Shown here in pieces: positions 12,888 to 23,294 of a DNA stretch of 64,000 nucleotides. Under the pieces are notes generated by a model. That model made no database searches. It had not been told where the DNA came from and saw nothing but the letters and a program-made list of their open reading frames with translations. The first letter of the stretch is position 1, and each line of letters opens with the position of its first letter. Position numbers and translations under genes: made by a program. This DNA comes from Leptasterias polaris (lineage: Eukaryota; Echinodermata; Asteroidea; Forcipulatida; Asteriidae), in assembly GCA_037783415.1 (NCBI GenBank), contig JAZGTN010000070.1:11353001-11417000 (forward strand). Direction: 5' to 3'.

Positions 12888-13090
12888 TTAAAGGTACACT
12901 TTGCCTTCGGATTGAGCACTTTGGGCTATAAAAAGCGTTTGACATGCAATGAACGCGGTTGGAAAGATGTTTTAAAAGTAGAATATAATGATCCACACAA
13001 CTATGCCTTAGAAATGTTTGACTTTTGTTAAATTTCGTGACAGTCAAATTTTTGACTCCGCTAAATGGCCGACGTGTTCCGCTAGTCTTA
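12888..13090. mobile_element. TTAA MITE, partial copy
   Basis: It begins with TTAA at 12888-12891 and follows the left arm of the MITE at 28395-28790, sharing GCGTTT, AAAGATGTTTTAAAAGTAGA, ATGATCCACACAA and the central CAAATTTTTGACTCC. The right arm is lost or too diverged to see. Relative to the 28.4-kb copy it is clearly older. Confidence 0.75.
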
Positions 13091-13094
13091 TTTC

Positions 13095-14030
13095 TAGTCG
13101 TAGTACGTACTCGCAATACATGCTAAACTATTTGCTAATCAAAGTGCTGCTGTGATGTGCCGGGTTTTAGTCCTCTCCTCCTGTCCACATTAAAAATTGG
13201 TATAAACAACACCGGTCCTTTCTCTCGGTTAGTCCCATGACAGTTTTCTTACCCTGATTGACGAGGTTTCTTCTTTTGGACGCGTCTTCATCTGGCTACG
13301 GCACCAGCCTAACTACTGTTCATCGCGCATTTTGCCCATTACATGGACGATGGTATTTACGGCTGGAAATACATATGCGTTTCGCGGGACAGATGTCAGG
13401 GGGTCAGAGGGCAATGTTTTTTTTTATCACCATTCAATTATTATAACACATTAAAGGTGTTTTATTGCATGAACAACTCTTAAAACCCTCAAGCGAGGCA
13501 CCTGTTTCAGCCGAACGTATGTTCGGGACCTTGTCAGTCGTGACTTCCACAAGTAATAAATCACTTAAGATGGCTTGCGAGGGCTTATCTCCCATTTTCT
13601 AACTGCAGAAACCGTCGGCAAGACATCAAAGGACTCACAGCCAGTTGGTGAACAGATGTTTTCAATCATCTCTCTTGGCCCTTAGACTTATGGCGACTTA
13701 GCGCCCGACATGTAGTGTCATTGACATTAACCAGGCGGCCATTGCGTGTGTACAAACCAATGGGGAAATTTTTGTACATGCGCAATGGAGAGGGTTTTTT
13801 TCCTCATCCCCTCTGACCCAAGTCACCGACCCATGTTGATTCACACCCCTTTCAGACTATGGGTAATAGTAATGGTGAGGATATCGTGAGTATGGCATGG
13901 CTGGGATTTATCACGTGGGAGCTGTTATGTTTTTGTTGACTTGGGGAAGTCGCGACTTCCCACGACACTCCCTCCAGGGTTTTAATAAGGATAAGAAACA
14001 CCTCCAAACAGTAAAATTTCATGAGATTTG
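13095..14030. other. No gene recognised
   Basis: There is a small palindrome, GGAAGTCGCGACTTCC, near 13947. No gene or array is visible. Confidence 0.45.
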
Positions 14031-14050
14031 AAGGCAACGTGTCCCTTTAA
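14031..14050. mobile_element. TTAA MITE right end, solitary
   Basis: AAGGCAACGTGTCCCTTTAA matches the terminal sequence of the TTAA MITE family, with TTAA at 14047-14050. The adjoining interior does not match the 28.4-kb copy, so it belongs to a different or truncated member. Confidence 0.55.
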
Positions 14051-14164
14051 GTCAATGAATTGCTCAATTTTGTCATAAATTTACTCAACCTACATGTGTA
14101 TTCCCTGTTGATCTGTGATAATATAACACTGGATAATAAAAAATGCACATTACAATGGAGTCCA

Positions 14165-15440
14165 TAACTGCGTCCGTAAAAATAACCCGGTTCAGAATCG
14201 ACCCTCTTCTGGGTCCAGACCCATTTGTGGCCACTTGTGGATCAAAGGAGAGATAAACTGACCCGGTATCCGTATCAGTAATGTGTTTATGACTCAGATT
14301 TATTTTATTTATTTATGCAGAAACGGGGTTGGACTGACCCGTTAAAGTATCAGTTATGTATTTTGGACTCAGATTGCTGGTCATTTTTGATGCAGAAGTT
14401 GGGTCACACTGAACCGCTACGGTATCAGCCATGTCTTTTGGACTCAGATTGCTGGTCATTTTGATGCAGAAACGGGGTCACACTAACCCGCTACGGTATC
14501 AGTCATGTCTTTTGGACTCAGATTGCTGGTCATTTTGATGCAGAAACGGGGTCACACTGACCCGCTACGGTATCAGTCATGTCTTTTTACTCAGATTGCT
14601 GGTTATTTTGATGCAGAAACGGGGTCGCACTGACCCGCTACGGTATCAGCCATGTCTTTTGGACTCAGATTGTTGGTCATTTTGATGCAGAAACTTGGTC
14701 AAGATGACCCGCTACGGTATTAGTCATGTCTTTTGAACTCAGACTGCTGGTCATCTTGATGCAAAAATAGGTTCATCCTGACCCGTTTTAGTATCAGTAA
14801 TGTCTTTTTGATTCAAAATGCCGGTCATTTCGATGTAGACACGGCGTTTTGCGGACTCGATATTCAAGTCGTTATATCTTTGACCCATATAGCTGGTATC
14901 CAGGGTCTTACTGACCCGGTATCCGTGTCAGTGATTTGTTGTTGACCTAGACCGCTGGTCATTTTGATGCTGAAACAGATGCAAGCTGACCCAGTTTTCC
15001 GTCTTGACTCAGATTGTTGCAGATGCAAAATCCAGGGTCACACTAACCAGTATCTGTGTCAGTAATATGTTTTTTTTTATTACTCTGAATGCTTGTTAGT
15101 TTGATGCAGATTCCAGGGTCTCACTGACCTAGTGATCGTGTAAGTAAAAGGCTCCTGACTCGTTTTGCTGGTCACACTGACCGGGTACTTTGTGGTAATG
15201 TTGACTCAGATGGCTGATCATTTTAACGCAGATTCAAGGGTCACAATGACCAGGTACTTCGTATTTTATCGCGTGACTTTGACTCAGATCGCTGATCACT
15301 CAGATTGCTGGTAATTCTTACGCAGAATCTAGGGTCAGACTGACCAGGTATACTGTTAATAGTAATATCGGTTTGACTCAGATCTCTCGTAACTTTGACA
15401 CGGCATATAACTGACTCTGACCTGGCAGTTGTCAGAATTT
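14165..15440. repeat. Tandem array of 74-bp units, GGGTCA-rich
   Basis: Units share GATGCAGAAACGGGGTCACA, CTGACCCGCTACGGTATCAG and GGACTCAGATTGCTGGTCAT. Marker positions at 14391, 14465, 14539 and 14612 give a 73-74 bp period. The central units (about 14340-14760) are most alike and the edges are degenerate, as expected from unequal exchange. There are roughly 16-17 units. The motifs match the dispersed GGGTCA-rich family in this window. Confidence 0.93.
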
Positions 15441-16885
15441 TAGTTTTTAACTGCGATGACATGCAAAATGCCTTACAATGTAAAGAAACACATTTTTACT
15501 ATTTTGTTGGAAGGTTTTGACTTATCATGGTGTTTGGGTGTGAAACCAGGCTATCTTCTCGTTCTCACCCTATACTTCTTTGCTTTGCTGAGATGTAGAA
15601 CAAAGGGCCATTTAACAGCTTGATTCCCCCACGTACTGCATCTCCTTGGAACTGGTGCATGTTTACCTCTATCCTACAATCAGTCTAGAGTTTCAAGAGG
15701 AAATGTCAATTCCTAACTTCTGTTATTTCATCTTAAATGATTTCTTCTTGTAGCCCCCGCCAAAAGTGGCTTTAGCCTTGTTTGGGGCAAACTTTCCCCT
15801 TTTCTGTCTCTCTTTATCTCTTTAAACAGATTAATGGAGTAGCCGCATTCCCTCCCACCTTCGTGTTTTTGATTTTATTTTGCGTTTAGTTACTTATTTT
15901 GAGTTCTTTGAAGGCTACCGCAACTGCCACGACAAACTTAGGTTCTCTTTATTAATCGTGGGTGTGTGATGTATGGTTTCTCTTCATTTGATACTAACAA
16001 TACTCACGTTATAATCTAAAGAATTATAATACCACCTACACGAGATACAGCCAAGGACTAATTAAAGGAAAGGCAGAGTAATGCCAGTTTGCAAGAGCAT
16101 TCATTCAAACTATCTACTCTTCAAGAGATCATTAAACCCATGAATAGTACTGTCTCACGACTATGAGTCCAATTCTCTCGTTAACGGGATGACCTGTATT
16201 AGTGTATACAGTAGTTAGGTCAAACCGAGTTTTTCAAAGGTGAAATCAGTTGCCTGTGGTTAAACCAAAACATACGTATCAAAGATGAGTTGTTGCGTTT
16301 AACAGACCATGCTTCGATAGGTAGTAATTCACCTACTTGATTTATTGTTTGAAATTAGGTTAGATCATTTTTCACTCGATGTTTTCTTTGCAGGTTGCGT
16401 TTCATGCCTCTTTGTGTGATACCGATGCTTTTGATGCCGTCTCTTATTAAGTTTAATAAATGCAGCTGTCCACGTTGTCAAAAACGAAATATGCAAGTTG
16501 AATACTCAACATTGTGATCAATAAGCAGTGGCATTAGTGCCCTCATTCATTTTGATCCACTTAACCACAAGTGCTTCTCTCCGCCTCGTAGGACAACTTG
16601 GTGAATATATAGGGAAGGTCACTCTACGACGTTGATTCTTGCATATGGGGAGTGTGGCTCATTCGTTATGTACGCCCAAGGGTGTGGCTGTTTTGGGAAC
16701 GTTGTTCTTTCGCCTGTGATGACCACAGGGTTTATGCTGATGTTATTGGTTTTGTCTAAATATATATCAGAAAGGTTTCTTGTCAGGGGTTGATACTTCG
16801 AAAGAGGTACTTGCAACCACAGGGCAGGGCCCTGGGGTGTTATCACTGCTGTCGGGCTCATCGATAGAATAAAACCTCAAGTTTC
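15441..16885. other. No gene recognised
   Basis: I see no supported gene, RNA or repeat structure. Confidence 0.5.
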
Positions 16886-16886
16886 T

Positions 16887-17213
16887 TGCCAGGGCTCGAT
16901 TTCACAAAGAGCTAAGACTGATCTTAACTCCCAATCAATCTGAATTGCTAAGTGTGATGTCACAATACAACTCACTAAAATTGTGTTACCGACAACTCAT
17001 TTTTAGACTAGGCCTAGTGCTTTGACAAATTGAGCCGAGGAGGCGCTTATGAACTCTGATTTGGTCCTGACGAGACTACCTCGTCTCTCTCGGTCCAAAG
17101 CCAAACTTGTAGCTCCATATACACTAAAAGTTGCCGGTCTGAATTAATCTGGATTCCGGGTCCTAGGGAGGCGTGACCCTTTGCTGGGTCAAATTGACCC
17201 CGAACCTGGTTGA
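16887..17213 (+). repeat. Dispersed repeat, copy 1 of a near-identical inverted pair
   Basis: It starts TTGCCAGGGCTCGATTTCAC and runs to a GGGTCAAATTGACCCCGAAC end. The reverse complement lies at 20862-21182 with only about six or seven differences over ~320 bp by eye. The first ~240 bp resemble a family beginning GGGCTCGATTTCACAAAGAG. The last part, from GGTCTGAATTAATCTGG onward, belongs to the GGGTCA family. The fused arrangement is identical in both copies. Confidence 0.92.
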
Positions 17214-17290
17214 AGAAGTATTATTTTGACTAATATTTTGTGTTACTTTTGACACAGTTTCATGGCTAAGCTTACCGGTAAGAAAATAAT
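17140..17290. repeat. GGGTCA-rich dispersed element
   Basis: It holds TCTGGATTCCGGGTCC, GGGTCAAATTGACCCC and TTTGACACAG in the order seen in other family members (23.1, 24.1, 37.9, 42.9, 43.8 and 53.7 kb). It continues past the end of the inverted copy pair. Confidence 0.7.
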
Positions 17291-17417
17291 CGGCGCTTAC
17301 GGAAGCAGGGAATTTATACGGAAGCAGAGTTTTTATAAGCTCTTACCAAGTTTTAACAAGTTTTCATAAGTTCTCTGCTAGTGCTTAGAACTTATAAAAA
17401 CTTAAATAGGTTTATAG

Positions 17418-17434
17418 CCCCCCCCCCCCCCCCC
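17418..17434. repeat. Poly(C) run
   Basis: Seventeen consecutive C bases followed by GGACCCGGAACAATTC, another GGGTCA-family fragment. Confidence 0.97.
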
Positions 17435-17462
17435 GGACCCGGAACAATTCTGATCCGGGATT

Positions 17463-17643
17463 TGTGTGTGTGTGAGTAGGTAACCACATTCAAACCGGGA
17501 ACCTATAACAAAAGAGGACAATAGGTCCACGGTTGCTATCACAAAGGAAAGCATTGTGGTCCACGGTTGCTATCACAAAGAGTTGAACAAAGGAGGGTCC
17601 ACGATTGCAGGCTGTTTCCACACTTGTGTGTGTGTGTGTGTGA
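17463..17643 (-). repeat. CA/GT-flanked dispersed repeat (minus orientation)
   Basis: A GT run, then units containing GGTCCACGGTTGCTATCACA (twice) and GGAGGGTCCACGATTGCAGG, then a second GT run. The reverse complement matches 55928-56115 closely. Related, more diverged copies are at 32985-33140 and 40180-40250. Confidence 0.85.
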
Positions 17644-17644
17644 G

Positions 17645-18948
17645 TATACTTTACTCTTCCAAAAAACATTGATGTGCTGTTCCTTTCAAAAATTTTATTA
17701 AAAACGAGGACAAAAGACCCCATTTCCCTTAAAATTGTTCACCCCCTGGAATTCCGAAGAATGATTCATTCATGTATTACAACCAGCTTCAGCACTTGAA
17801 TTTTGCAATTATTTAAAAATTGTTTGGATCGAATTCCACGCTCTCCCACAAACTGATCCCCGGAATTCGATGTGAATTAAAAATGATGAAGCATTTCGCA
17901 AGTCTCCCACCCACGCTCCCGCCAGACAAGTCACGTCCTTTCTTGGTACTTTTCCCTTAAAGGTAACCTTCACGCTTTTCCGGGTTCGCTGAAGATTCAC
18001 TCGGTCCTAACATCTCAATTATGCCAGGCACTGTAAAAACACGGAATTGAGCACGTTGTCTCAAAAAGATATCATTATATCACCTTCTTGTAAAGTAGGC
18101 TTTATCTTATAAAAATAGTAGACTGCAATTGTTTGGTTTTATGTGCAGAAGGCTTCCTTTAAATAGAGCGGCTGTTTGCTGTTTTGAGAGACTTGAACAA
18201 ACCAGGCAACAAGCCTCTCAAACAATTAACGTTTCCAGCCCGCCCACCCTCCCGAAAGTATATTTATATATCTCCACGTTCTGCCATTGCCAGGCAACCA
18301 AGGATGTAAATAATTACCCAGGGGCTTGAAGAACCGAGTTAATCCTTGCAAGAAATCGTACAGTTACAGATAGAGTAAAGTGAAGATTTAACCCCAAAAT
18401 TGGGTTTACAGATCTCTCTGTAACTCTCGGACCCAGATTTAATTACCCAGCTTCAGTCGCAGAAATGCGACAGGTATTTTTTGAGTGCTCTGATTTAGCC
18501 AGGCCAACAGCCAAAATCCATTAGCCCTTTTGCATATGTGCTTCTATTAGACGCAGCAAGTGTAAACTAGCATATTAGAATGTACGCACGCCTTCTTCTG
18601 ATGTACCCCCGCCGCGATTGATTTCTTGCTGTACAACCTTGGTCACCATTTTCAAGTAGCAATTCTCGGGCAGTTTGTTGCTGGACTATGGCGGTTCCCG
18701 TACGGAATTGGCTAGAACAATATCTCATGTTTCCAATGTTGTGTTTGTAACTGGGCAGGTGCACTGCCGCTCAATCTGCCTCTCACATTACCCCCAGTAT
18801 TTAGATTAATGTATGGAAAATGTTAATAAAGGCAAAAGGGGTTCTAATGAATACATAATGTCAATTTGTGTCATTATTCATGAACCCCATATTGGGTTAA
18901 TTTGTCTGCTGGTGGATTTGTTTGAGTAGTGGATACATTGCTTAACAT
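17645..18948. other. No gene recognised
   Basis: No supported gene or array. It separates the 17.5-kb repeat from the transposon. Confidence 0.5.
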
Positions 18949-19107
18949 AGCTGGGTCATTCCATGTCAAACCAACGCACTTTTTTACCTCATGTCTTCCG
19001 TTTTTGATAAAAATTGCTGTGCTTGTAGGTCCTAATGAGCAATGAATGCACACCAAGTTTTAGCCCGATCCGACCTACCATGTGGTCAGGGCAGAAACCA
19101 CAAAAAA
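18949..19107 (+). repeat. Left terminal inverted repeat of transposon
   Basis: It matches 21194-21352 in reverse with only one or two differences by eye. It includes TTTTTTACCTCATGTCTTCC and TAGCCCGATCCGACCTACCA. Confidence 0.93.
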
Positions 19108-19162
19108 ATGACTTTTTCAGAGTAAAATACCACCCTTTTGGTACAAATATGTCAAAACCATG

Positions 19163-19968
19163 TCAATTTTCATTGAATATATGCAAATTTGGTATTAAAA
19201 TAATGAGAATTGCATGCTCAAATCAAATTTTTTGTCAATAATGTATCATTCCAAAAATCTATGAAATGAAAATGACTTGATAGAGCATGTCTTCCTCTGT
19301 CAGAATCCACTTAGAAAACATTGGGCACTTAAAAATTTACAACTTTATGACTATTTTTGTACAGTTGGTAGGTTACAAAATAGTCAATTTATATACTTTA
19401 CATTAGAAATGCAATAACACAACTTATTGTTCTGTTTCAATTGTTACTAAAATTATTCTTGGTTGGGAATTTTCTCATGTTGAGGGCTGATGTGGTCTAC
19501 TATAAATTATCAGCAGTGGCTTTTCACAGGATTTGGCTTTTTTTTTGGGGGGGGGGGATAATTTTTTCCTTCAAATTTCTTTAGAAGATTGTAAAAATAA
19601 ATGACCAAAAAATCAAACAAACAAATTGACAACCTTGGAGGGGGTGGGCAAGCCCCCTGACATAGTGTGCATCACACTGTTGTTGCTATGGATAGACTAA
19701 TCAGGATCTACATGTAGGATTCAATTTTCATTGAATATATGCAAATTTGGTATTAAAATAATGAGAATTGCATGCTCAAATCAAATTTTTTGTCAAAAAT
19801 AAATTTTGTAAAAGTAGGTCCACTTAGAAAACATTGGGCACTTAAAAATTTACAACTTTATGACTATTTTTGTACAGTTGGTAGGTTACAAATTAGTCAA
19901 TTTATATACTTTACATTATAAATCCACCAACACAACTCACTCTTCTGTTTCTAAAGTTACTAAAATTA
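19163..19968. repeat. Internal direct duplication within the transposon
   Basis: Block A, ATTTTCATTGAATATATGCA through TCAAATTTTTTGTCAA, occurs at about 19163 and 19721 (558-bp offset). Block B, from CCACTTAGAAAACATTGGGC to TTACTAAAATTA, occurs at 19307 and 19820 (513-bp offset). The offsets differ because of an indel between blocks. A poly(G) run lies at about 19548-19557 between the copies. Confidence 0.92.
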
Positions 19969-19998
19969 AACTAGATTTGTAAGAAGGACTGTGTTTCC

Positions 19999-20865
19999 AT
20001 GCGACGGATTATCTGTCAGAAGTGTCTGCTTTTGTGCAACTTAAGTGAGGCATACAGGGCATTTAAGGACAAGTATCCAGAACTGAAGGTGGGTTTTTCA
20101 AAATTGGCGGAATTAAGGCCCAAGTATTGCGTTGTAGCTGGAAGTAGTAGTACACATTCCGTGTGTGTCTGTACCCATCATCAAAATGTAAAGCTGATGA
20201 TCCATGCCGTTGACATTCCTCATTTTCGTGGATCCTACAAAAACCTGCTTGCTGAAATCACCTGTAACCCTTATGGACTGTTTCCTGGGAAAGTGTTCTA
20301 TGTGTCCCCAGGTTCCTGAATTGAAGCAGAAAATCATGGAGGAGATAGAAGAGGAGGCCATTGATGAAATATGTTACAAGCAGTGGATATCAACAGACCG
20401 ATCAACATTATAAACCATGACAACAGAGGTTAATTCATTCTGTGATCGGTTTTCAGAGAAGCTTCTTTAGCTAAAACGGCATGAATTCATAGCCGACCAG
20501 CAGGCAAAGTTTCTGAATTACCTGAAGTCAGAGTTGCAGCATGGTGAAATAATTGTTCTTGGGGATTTCTCAGAAAATTATGCATTTGTTGTTCAAGATT
20601 CATCACAGGGGTTTCACTGGACAAATGACCAAGCAACACTGCATCCGTTTGTAATCTACTTGAAAAAAAACAGCCAGCTTCTTCATCTCAACTTTGTTGT
20701 AAACTCAAACAGCCTCACCCATGACACTATCGCAGTTTACTGTTTCCAACGAAGACTACACAACTACCTTGCGAAGACAATGCATGTACACAAAGTATTC
20801 TACTTCACAGATGGATCTTCTGCACAATATAAGAACAGAAAGTATTTTGCAAACTTGACCTGTTC
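19999..20865 (+). pseudogene. Broken transposase-like gene, 3' end lost
   Basis: An ATG at 19999 opens a frame with MRRIICQKC, FKDKYPELKVGFSKLAELRP and a Cys/His-rich stretch HSVCVCTHHQNVKLM. Around 20285-20295 the coherent frame shifts and continues as KCSMCPQVPELKQKI. It crosses a TAA at 20411-20413 and a TAG at 20468-20470, then reads GEIIVLGDFSENYAFVVQD and later VFYFTDGSSAQYKNRKYFAN. The two Asp residues (GDFSENY and FTDG) are plausible members of a DDE/RNase H-like catalytic site; the third acidic residue is not present. The frame is cut at about 20862 by the inserted repeat. I recall similar repetitive unnamed proteins in cnidarians and other invertebrates but cannot assign a superfamily. 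Its place between inverted ends supports a transposase role. It cannot make a working protein. Confidence 0.75.
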
Positions 20866-21182
20866 GGGGTCAATTTGACCAAGCAAAGGTTCACGCCTCC
20901 CTGGGACCCGGAATCCAGATTAATTCAGACCGGCAACTTTTAGTGTATATGGAGCTACAAGTTTGGCTTTGGACCGAGAGAGACGAGGTAGTCTCGTTAG
21001 GACCAAATCAGAGTTCATAAGCGCCTCCTCGGCTCAATTTGTCAAAGCACTAGGCCTAGTGTAAAAATGAGTTGTCGGTAACACAATTTTAGTGAGTTGT
21101 ATTGTGACATCACACTTAGCAATTCAGATTGATTGGGAGTTAAGATCAGTCTTAGCTCTTTGTGAAATCGAGCCCTGGCAAA
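20862..21182 (-). repeat. Dispersed repeat, copy 2, inserted in the transposon
   Basis: It is the reverse complement of 16887-17213 with about six or seven changes. Its left edge interrupts the transposase-like frame after KYFAN, and its right edge abuts the inner part of the right inverted repeat. Original transposon sequence between these points is missing, so insertion came with a deletion, or the copy arose by rearrangement. It contains the palindrome CACTAGGCCTAGTG. Confidence 0.9.
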
Positions 21183-21193
21183 AATTGACATGG

Positions 21194-21352
21194 TTTTTTG
21201 TGGTTTCTGCCCTGACCACATGGTAGGTCGGATCGGGCTAAAACTTGGTGTGCATTCATTGCTCATTAGGACCTACAAGCACAGCAATTTTTATCAAAAT
21301 CGGAAGACATGAGGTAAAAAAGTGCGTTGGTTTGACATGGAATGACCCAGCT
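21194..21352 (-). repeat. Right terminal inverted repeat of transposon
   Basis: Reverse complement of the left end, finishing AATGACCCAGCT. Confidence 0.93.
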
Positions 21353-21668
21353 GCATTATGATTCATGGTTCGTTTGATGATTTCACAATTTCATACTTAA
21401 TTAGTGAACAATTGTGCAGTCATTTTCCTGCAATATTTGTTGTTTTTAGAACTGTTTACTTTTTGCTACGAAGTTTGTCATTACAGGCCTAGTCATAATA
21501 TCAATAGAACAACAGTACAAGTAGTACTCTGTTTGCTGTTCCCCCACAGTATGTTAATTGCTGGTATGTTTCTGTCTTAGTTCAGTTGTGATGCTTTACC
21601 AATTGTTTTAATAAGCTTCTAGCTTGTACTGGGGACACTTTAATTTGCATACATTTGTTTTCTTCTCC
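21353..21668. other. No gene recognised
   Basis: Nothing supported between the transposon and the 10-bp repeat. Confidence 0.5.
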
Positions 21669-21670
21669 CA

Positions 21671-21727
21671 TTGTACCGCAATGTACCGCAATGTACCGCA
21701 ATGTACCGCAATGTACCGCAATGTACC
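21671..21727. repeat. 10-bp tandem repeat (ATGTACCGCA)
   Basis: Five to six head-to-tail copies of ATGTACCGCA, nearly perfect. The frame reading YRNVPQCTAM is just this repeat translated. Confidence 0.97.
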
Positions 21728-21734
21728 CGTGCTA

Positions 21735-21930
21735 CTTTAAGGTGCAGGTTTGGGCTACACTTATGTACAGGGTTTGGGCTACACAAAGGGATGGTTGTGG
21801 CCACGTTTAGGTACAGGGCTCAATTGAGGTGCGGGGTAGGGGCTCGGGCCTCACTTTGGTAAATTTTCCAAATTTAAATCAACTGGCCACATTTAGGTAT
21901 AGGTCTGATTGAGATGCCTCACTCAAAATA
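21735..21930. repeat. GGGCTACA / CATTTAGG repeat, fragment of foldback family
   Basis: Degenerate copies of GGTTTGGGCTACAC and GGCCACATTTAGGTA match the internal subrepeats of the foldbacks at 5719-6247 and 49208-49342. No clear inverted ends are seen. Confidence 0.6.
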
Positions 21931-21964
21931 AAAATTTAAATAATAACATAACAATTACATAATC

Positions 21965-22027
21965 TTAAAGGGACACCCTGCCTCGGGTTACCCAAATCGC
22001 CCAATCCGAGGCAACGTGTCCCTTTAA
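21965..22027. mobile_element. Minimal TTAA MITE, 55 bp
   Basis: TTAA at 21965-21968 and 22024-22027 flank a 55-bp core with inverted ends (AGGGACACCCTGCC and GGCAACGTGTCCCT). It has the family termini with almost no interior and is probably an internal-deletion product. Confidence 0.82.
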
Positions 22028-22029
22028 AA

Positions 22030-22420
22030 TGGACAATTGTCCTGTACCAAGTACTAAATGATGTTTTAGTTTGATTAAATAAGGACTGTCTGAAGATCTA
22101 CAACAAGACCACAATACTTTACGTCTTCGACCAGAGTACTCCACCGTATGCATCAAGGTCGCACAAGGGATACTTGGTGAAAAACAGTCATGTTTAATTC
22201 AATTCTCTCAGTGCAATATTCAGCTGGTGATAAACTCATTAAAAATAGATTGGCCGATACCTCCGAAATATTCATACAGTTTCGGTCAAGAAGTCATGAA
22301 TCTTGCATTTGTGATTTCCCACCTTCAATTGAAAAGGTCCAAGGAAGTAGGTCAATCTATGAAACACCGAACGTTTCTTCAAAAAAGCGAAGCTGGAAAT
22401 GCCTGAACTGATTTTAACCT
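22030..22420. other. No gene recognised
   Basis: Nothing supported here. Confidence 0.5.
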
Positions 22421-22424
22421 ACTA

Positions 22425-22920
22425 TTTCCGTACGGAATTTATTGAACAAGCAAAAATCCCGTGAATTCTACATTTTCCACTACCAGATAATGGTATCATC
22501 CCAAGCAATAAATCCACAAAGGTTTCCCACTTACCTATACAGAACATTAAGTAAAGGAAAGTTACCAGTGTGCCCATAGTTCCAGATACATTTTCCGTCC
22601 CAATTCCAGGTGGTTTTCCAATATGCAATACTCCAGACAAGTTTTCCAAGACACACATCTTTTCTAGTTACTGACCCTTCCGAGACATGCCCCCCTTTAT
22701 TAATGCCATACAATATTCCTGTTGAAATACAAACGAATTCCCCCGGAAGACTTTCACGCAAATTTCCCCCACAGCATGCAATAGTTTCCATCATACATGT
22801 TTCACTATACGGGTTTCCCACTGACACATTTCCATTCAAGTATCACTATACATACTCAACGTACAAGTTTCCCATTGTACATAATTCCACACACATCTTT
22901 CCTGTTACAAGTAAATACGG
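22425..22920. repeat. Degenerate ~20-bp minisatellite (TTTCC-rich)
   Basis: TTTCC recurs roughly every 18-25 bp with CACTG, GTACA and AAGTTTTCC variants (for example GTACAAGTTTCCCATTGTAC near 22861). Open frames on both strands here are repeat translations. The unit is poorly conserved, so the array is old. Confidence 0.6.
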
Positions 22921-22924
22921 AGCA

Positions 22925-23094
22925 GTCTCCCATCAATGCACGTGGTGTTATCTTTTCACTTTTCACATTTCTGATAAGTTTACCATCACAAATTGCATGT
23001 TCTTGTGAGTAAAAGAAAACTGCTTTTACAGCAAAGAAACTAATAACAAACACCCTGACCACGATTTGGTAAGCATTGACAACCGATTTCCGGT
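22925..23094. other. No gene recognised
   Basis: Nothing supported here. Confidence 0.4.
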
Positions 23095-23095
23095 C

Positions 23096-23290
23096 GGGGG
23101 GGGGGGGGGGTCTTACCCATTTCTGAGTCGGGCTGGCCCGGGATATAAGATTTGAAAATGGGGACCTTGACTCGGATGTTGGCAGTGTAAGTTGGACGCA
23201 GTATCGGGTAAGTTTGACACAGATTCCAGGTCAGCCCTGACCCGGATATGGGTCAATCTCCCCGTGATTCTGAACCAGAAGTTTTATGAG
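23096..23290. repeat. GGGTCA-rich dispersed element with poly(G) start
   Basis: A 15-base G run is followed by GAGTCGGGCTGGCCCGGGAT, TTTGACACAGATTCCAGGTC and GCCCTGACCCGGATATGGGT, in the family order. Confidence 0.8.
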
Positions 23291-23294
23291 TGAA

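Larger units (their letters stand above)
18949..21352 (+). mobile_element. Decayed DNA transposon with ~160-bp terminal inverted repeats
   Basis: The left end (18949-19107) starts AGCTGGGTCATTCCATGTCA, and its reverse complement forms the right end (21194-21352). A further stretch ending CCATGTCAATTTT extends the match after a ~50-bp gap. Between the ends lie an internal duplication, a broken transposase-like gene (19999-20865) and a 320-bp repeat inserted at 20862-21182. The target duplication is unclear. TTAA on the left and ATAA on the right sit at the same distance from the shared CTGGG, which could be a damaged TTAA site, but this is weak. The superfamily is not determined. Confidence 0.88.

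Noticed and set aside
18949..18960. TTAA target site for the 2.4-kb transposon
   Set aside because: TTAA is present on the left, but the matching right position reads ATAA and the distance to the conserved terminus is ambiguous, so I did not assign a superfamily from it.
22531..23008. Overlapping 102- and 132-codon frames on opposite strands
   Set aside because: They follow a TTTCC-rich minisatellite, and both strands stay open because of its composition.
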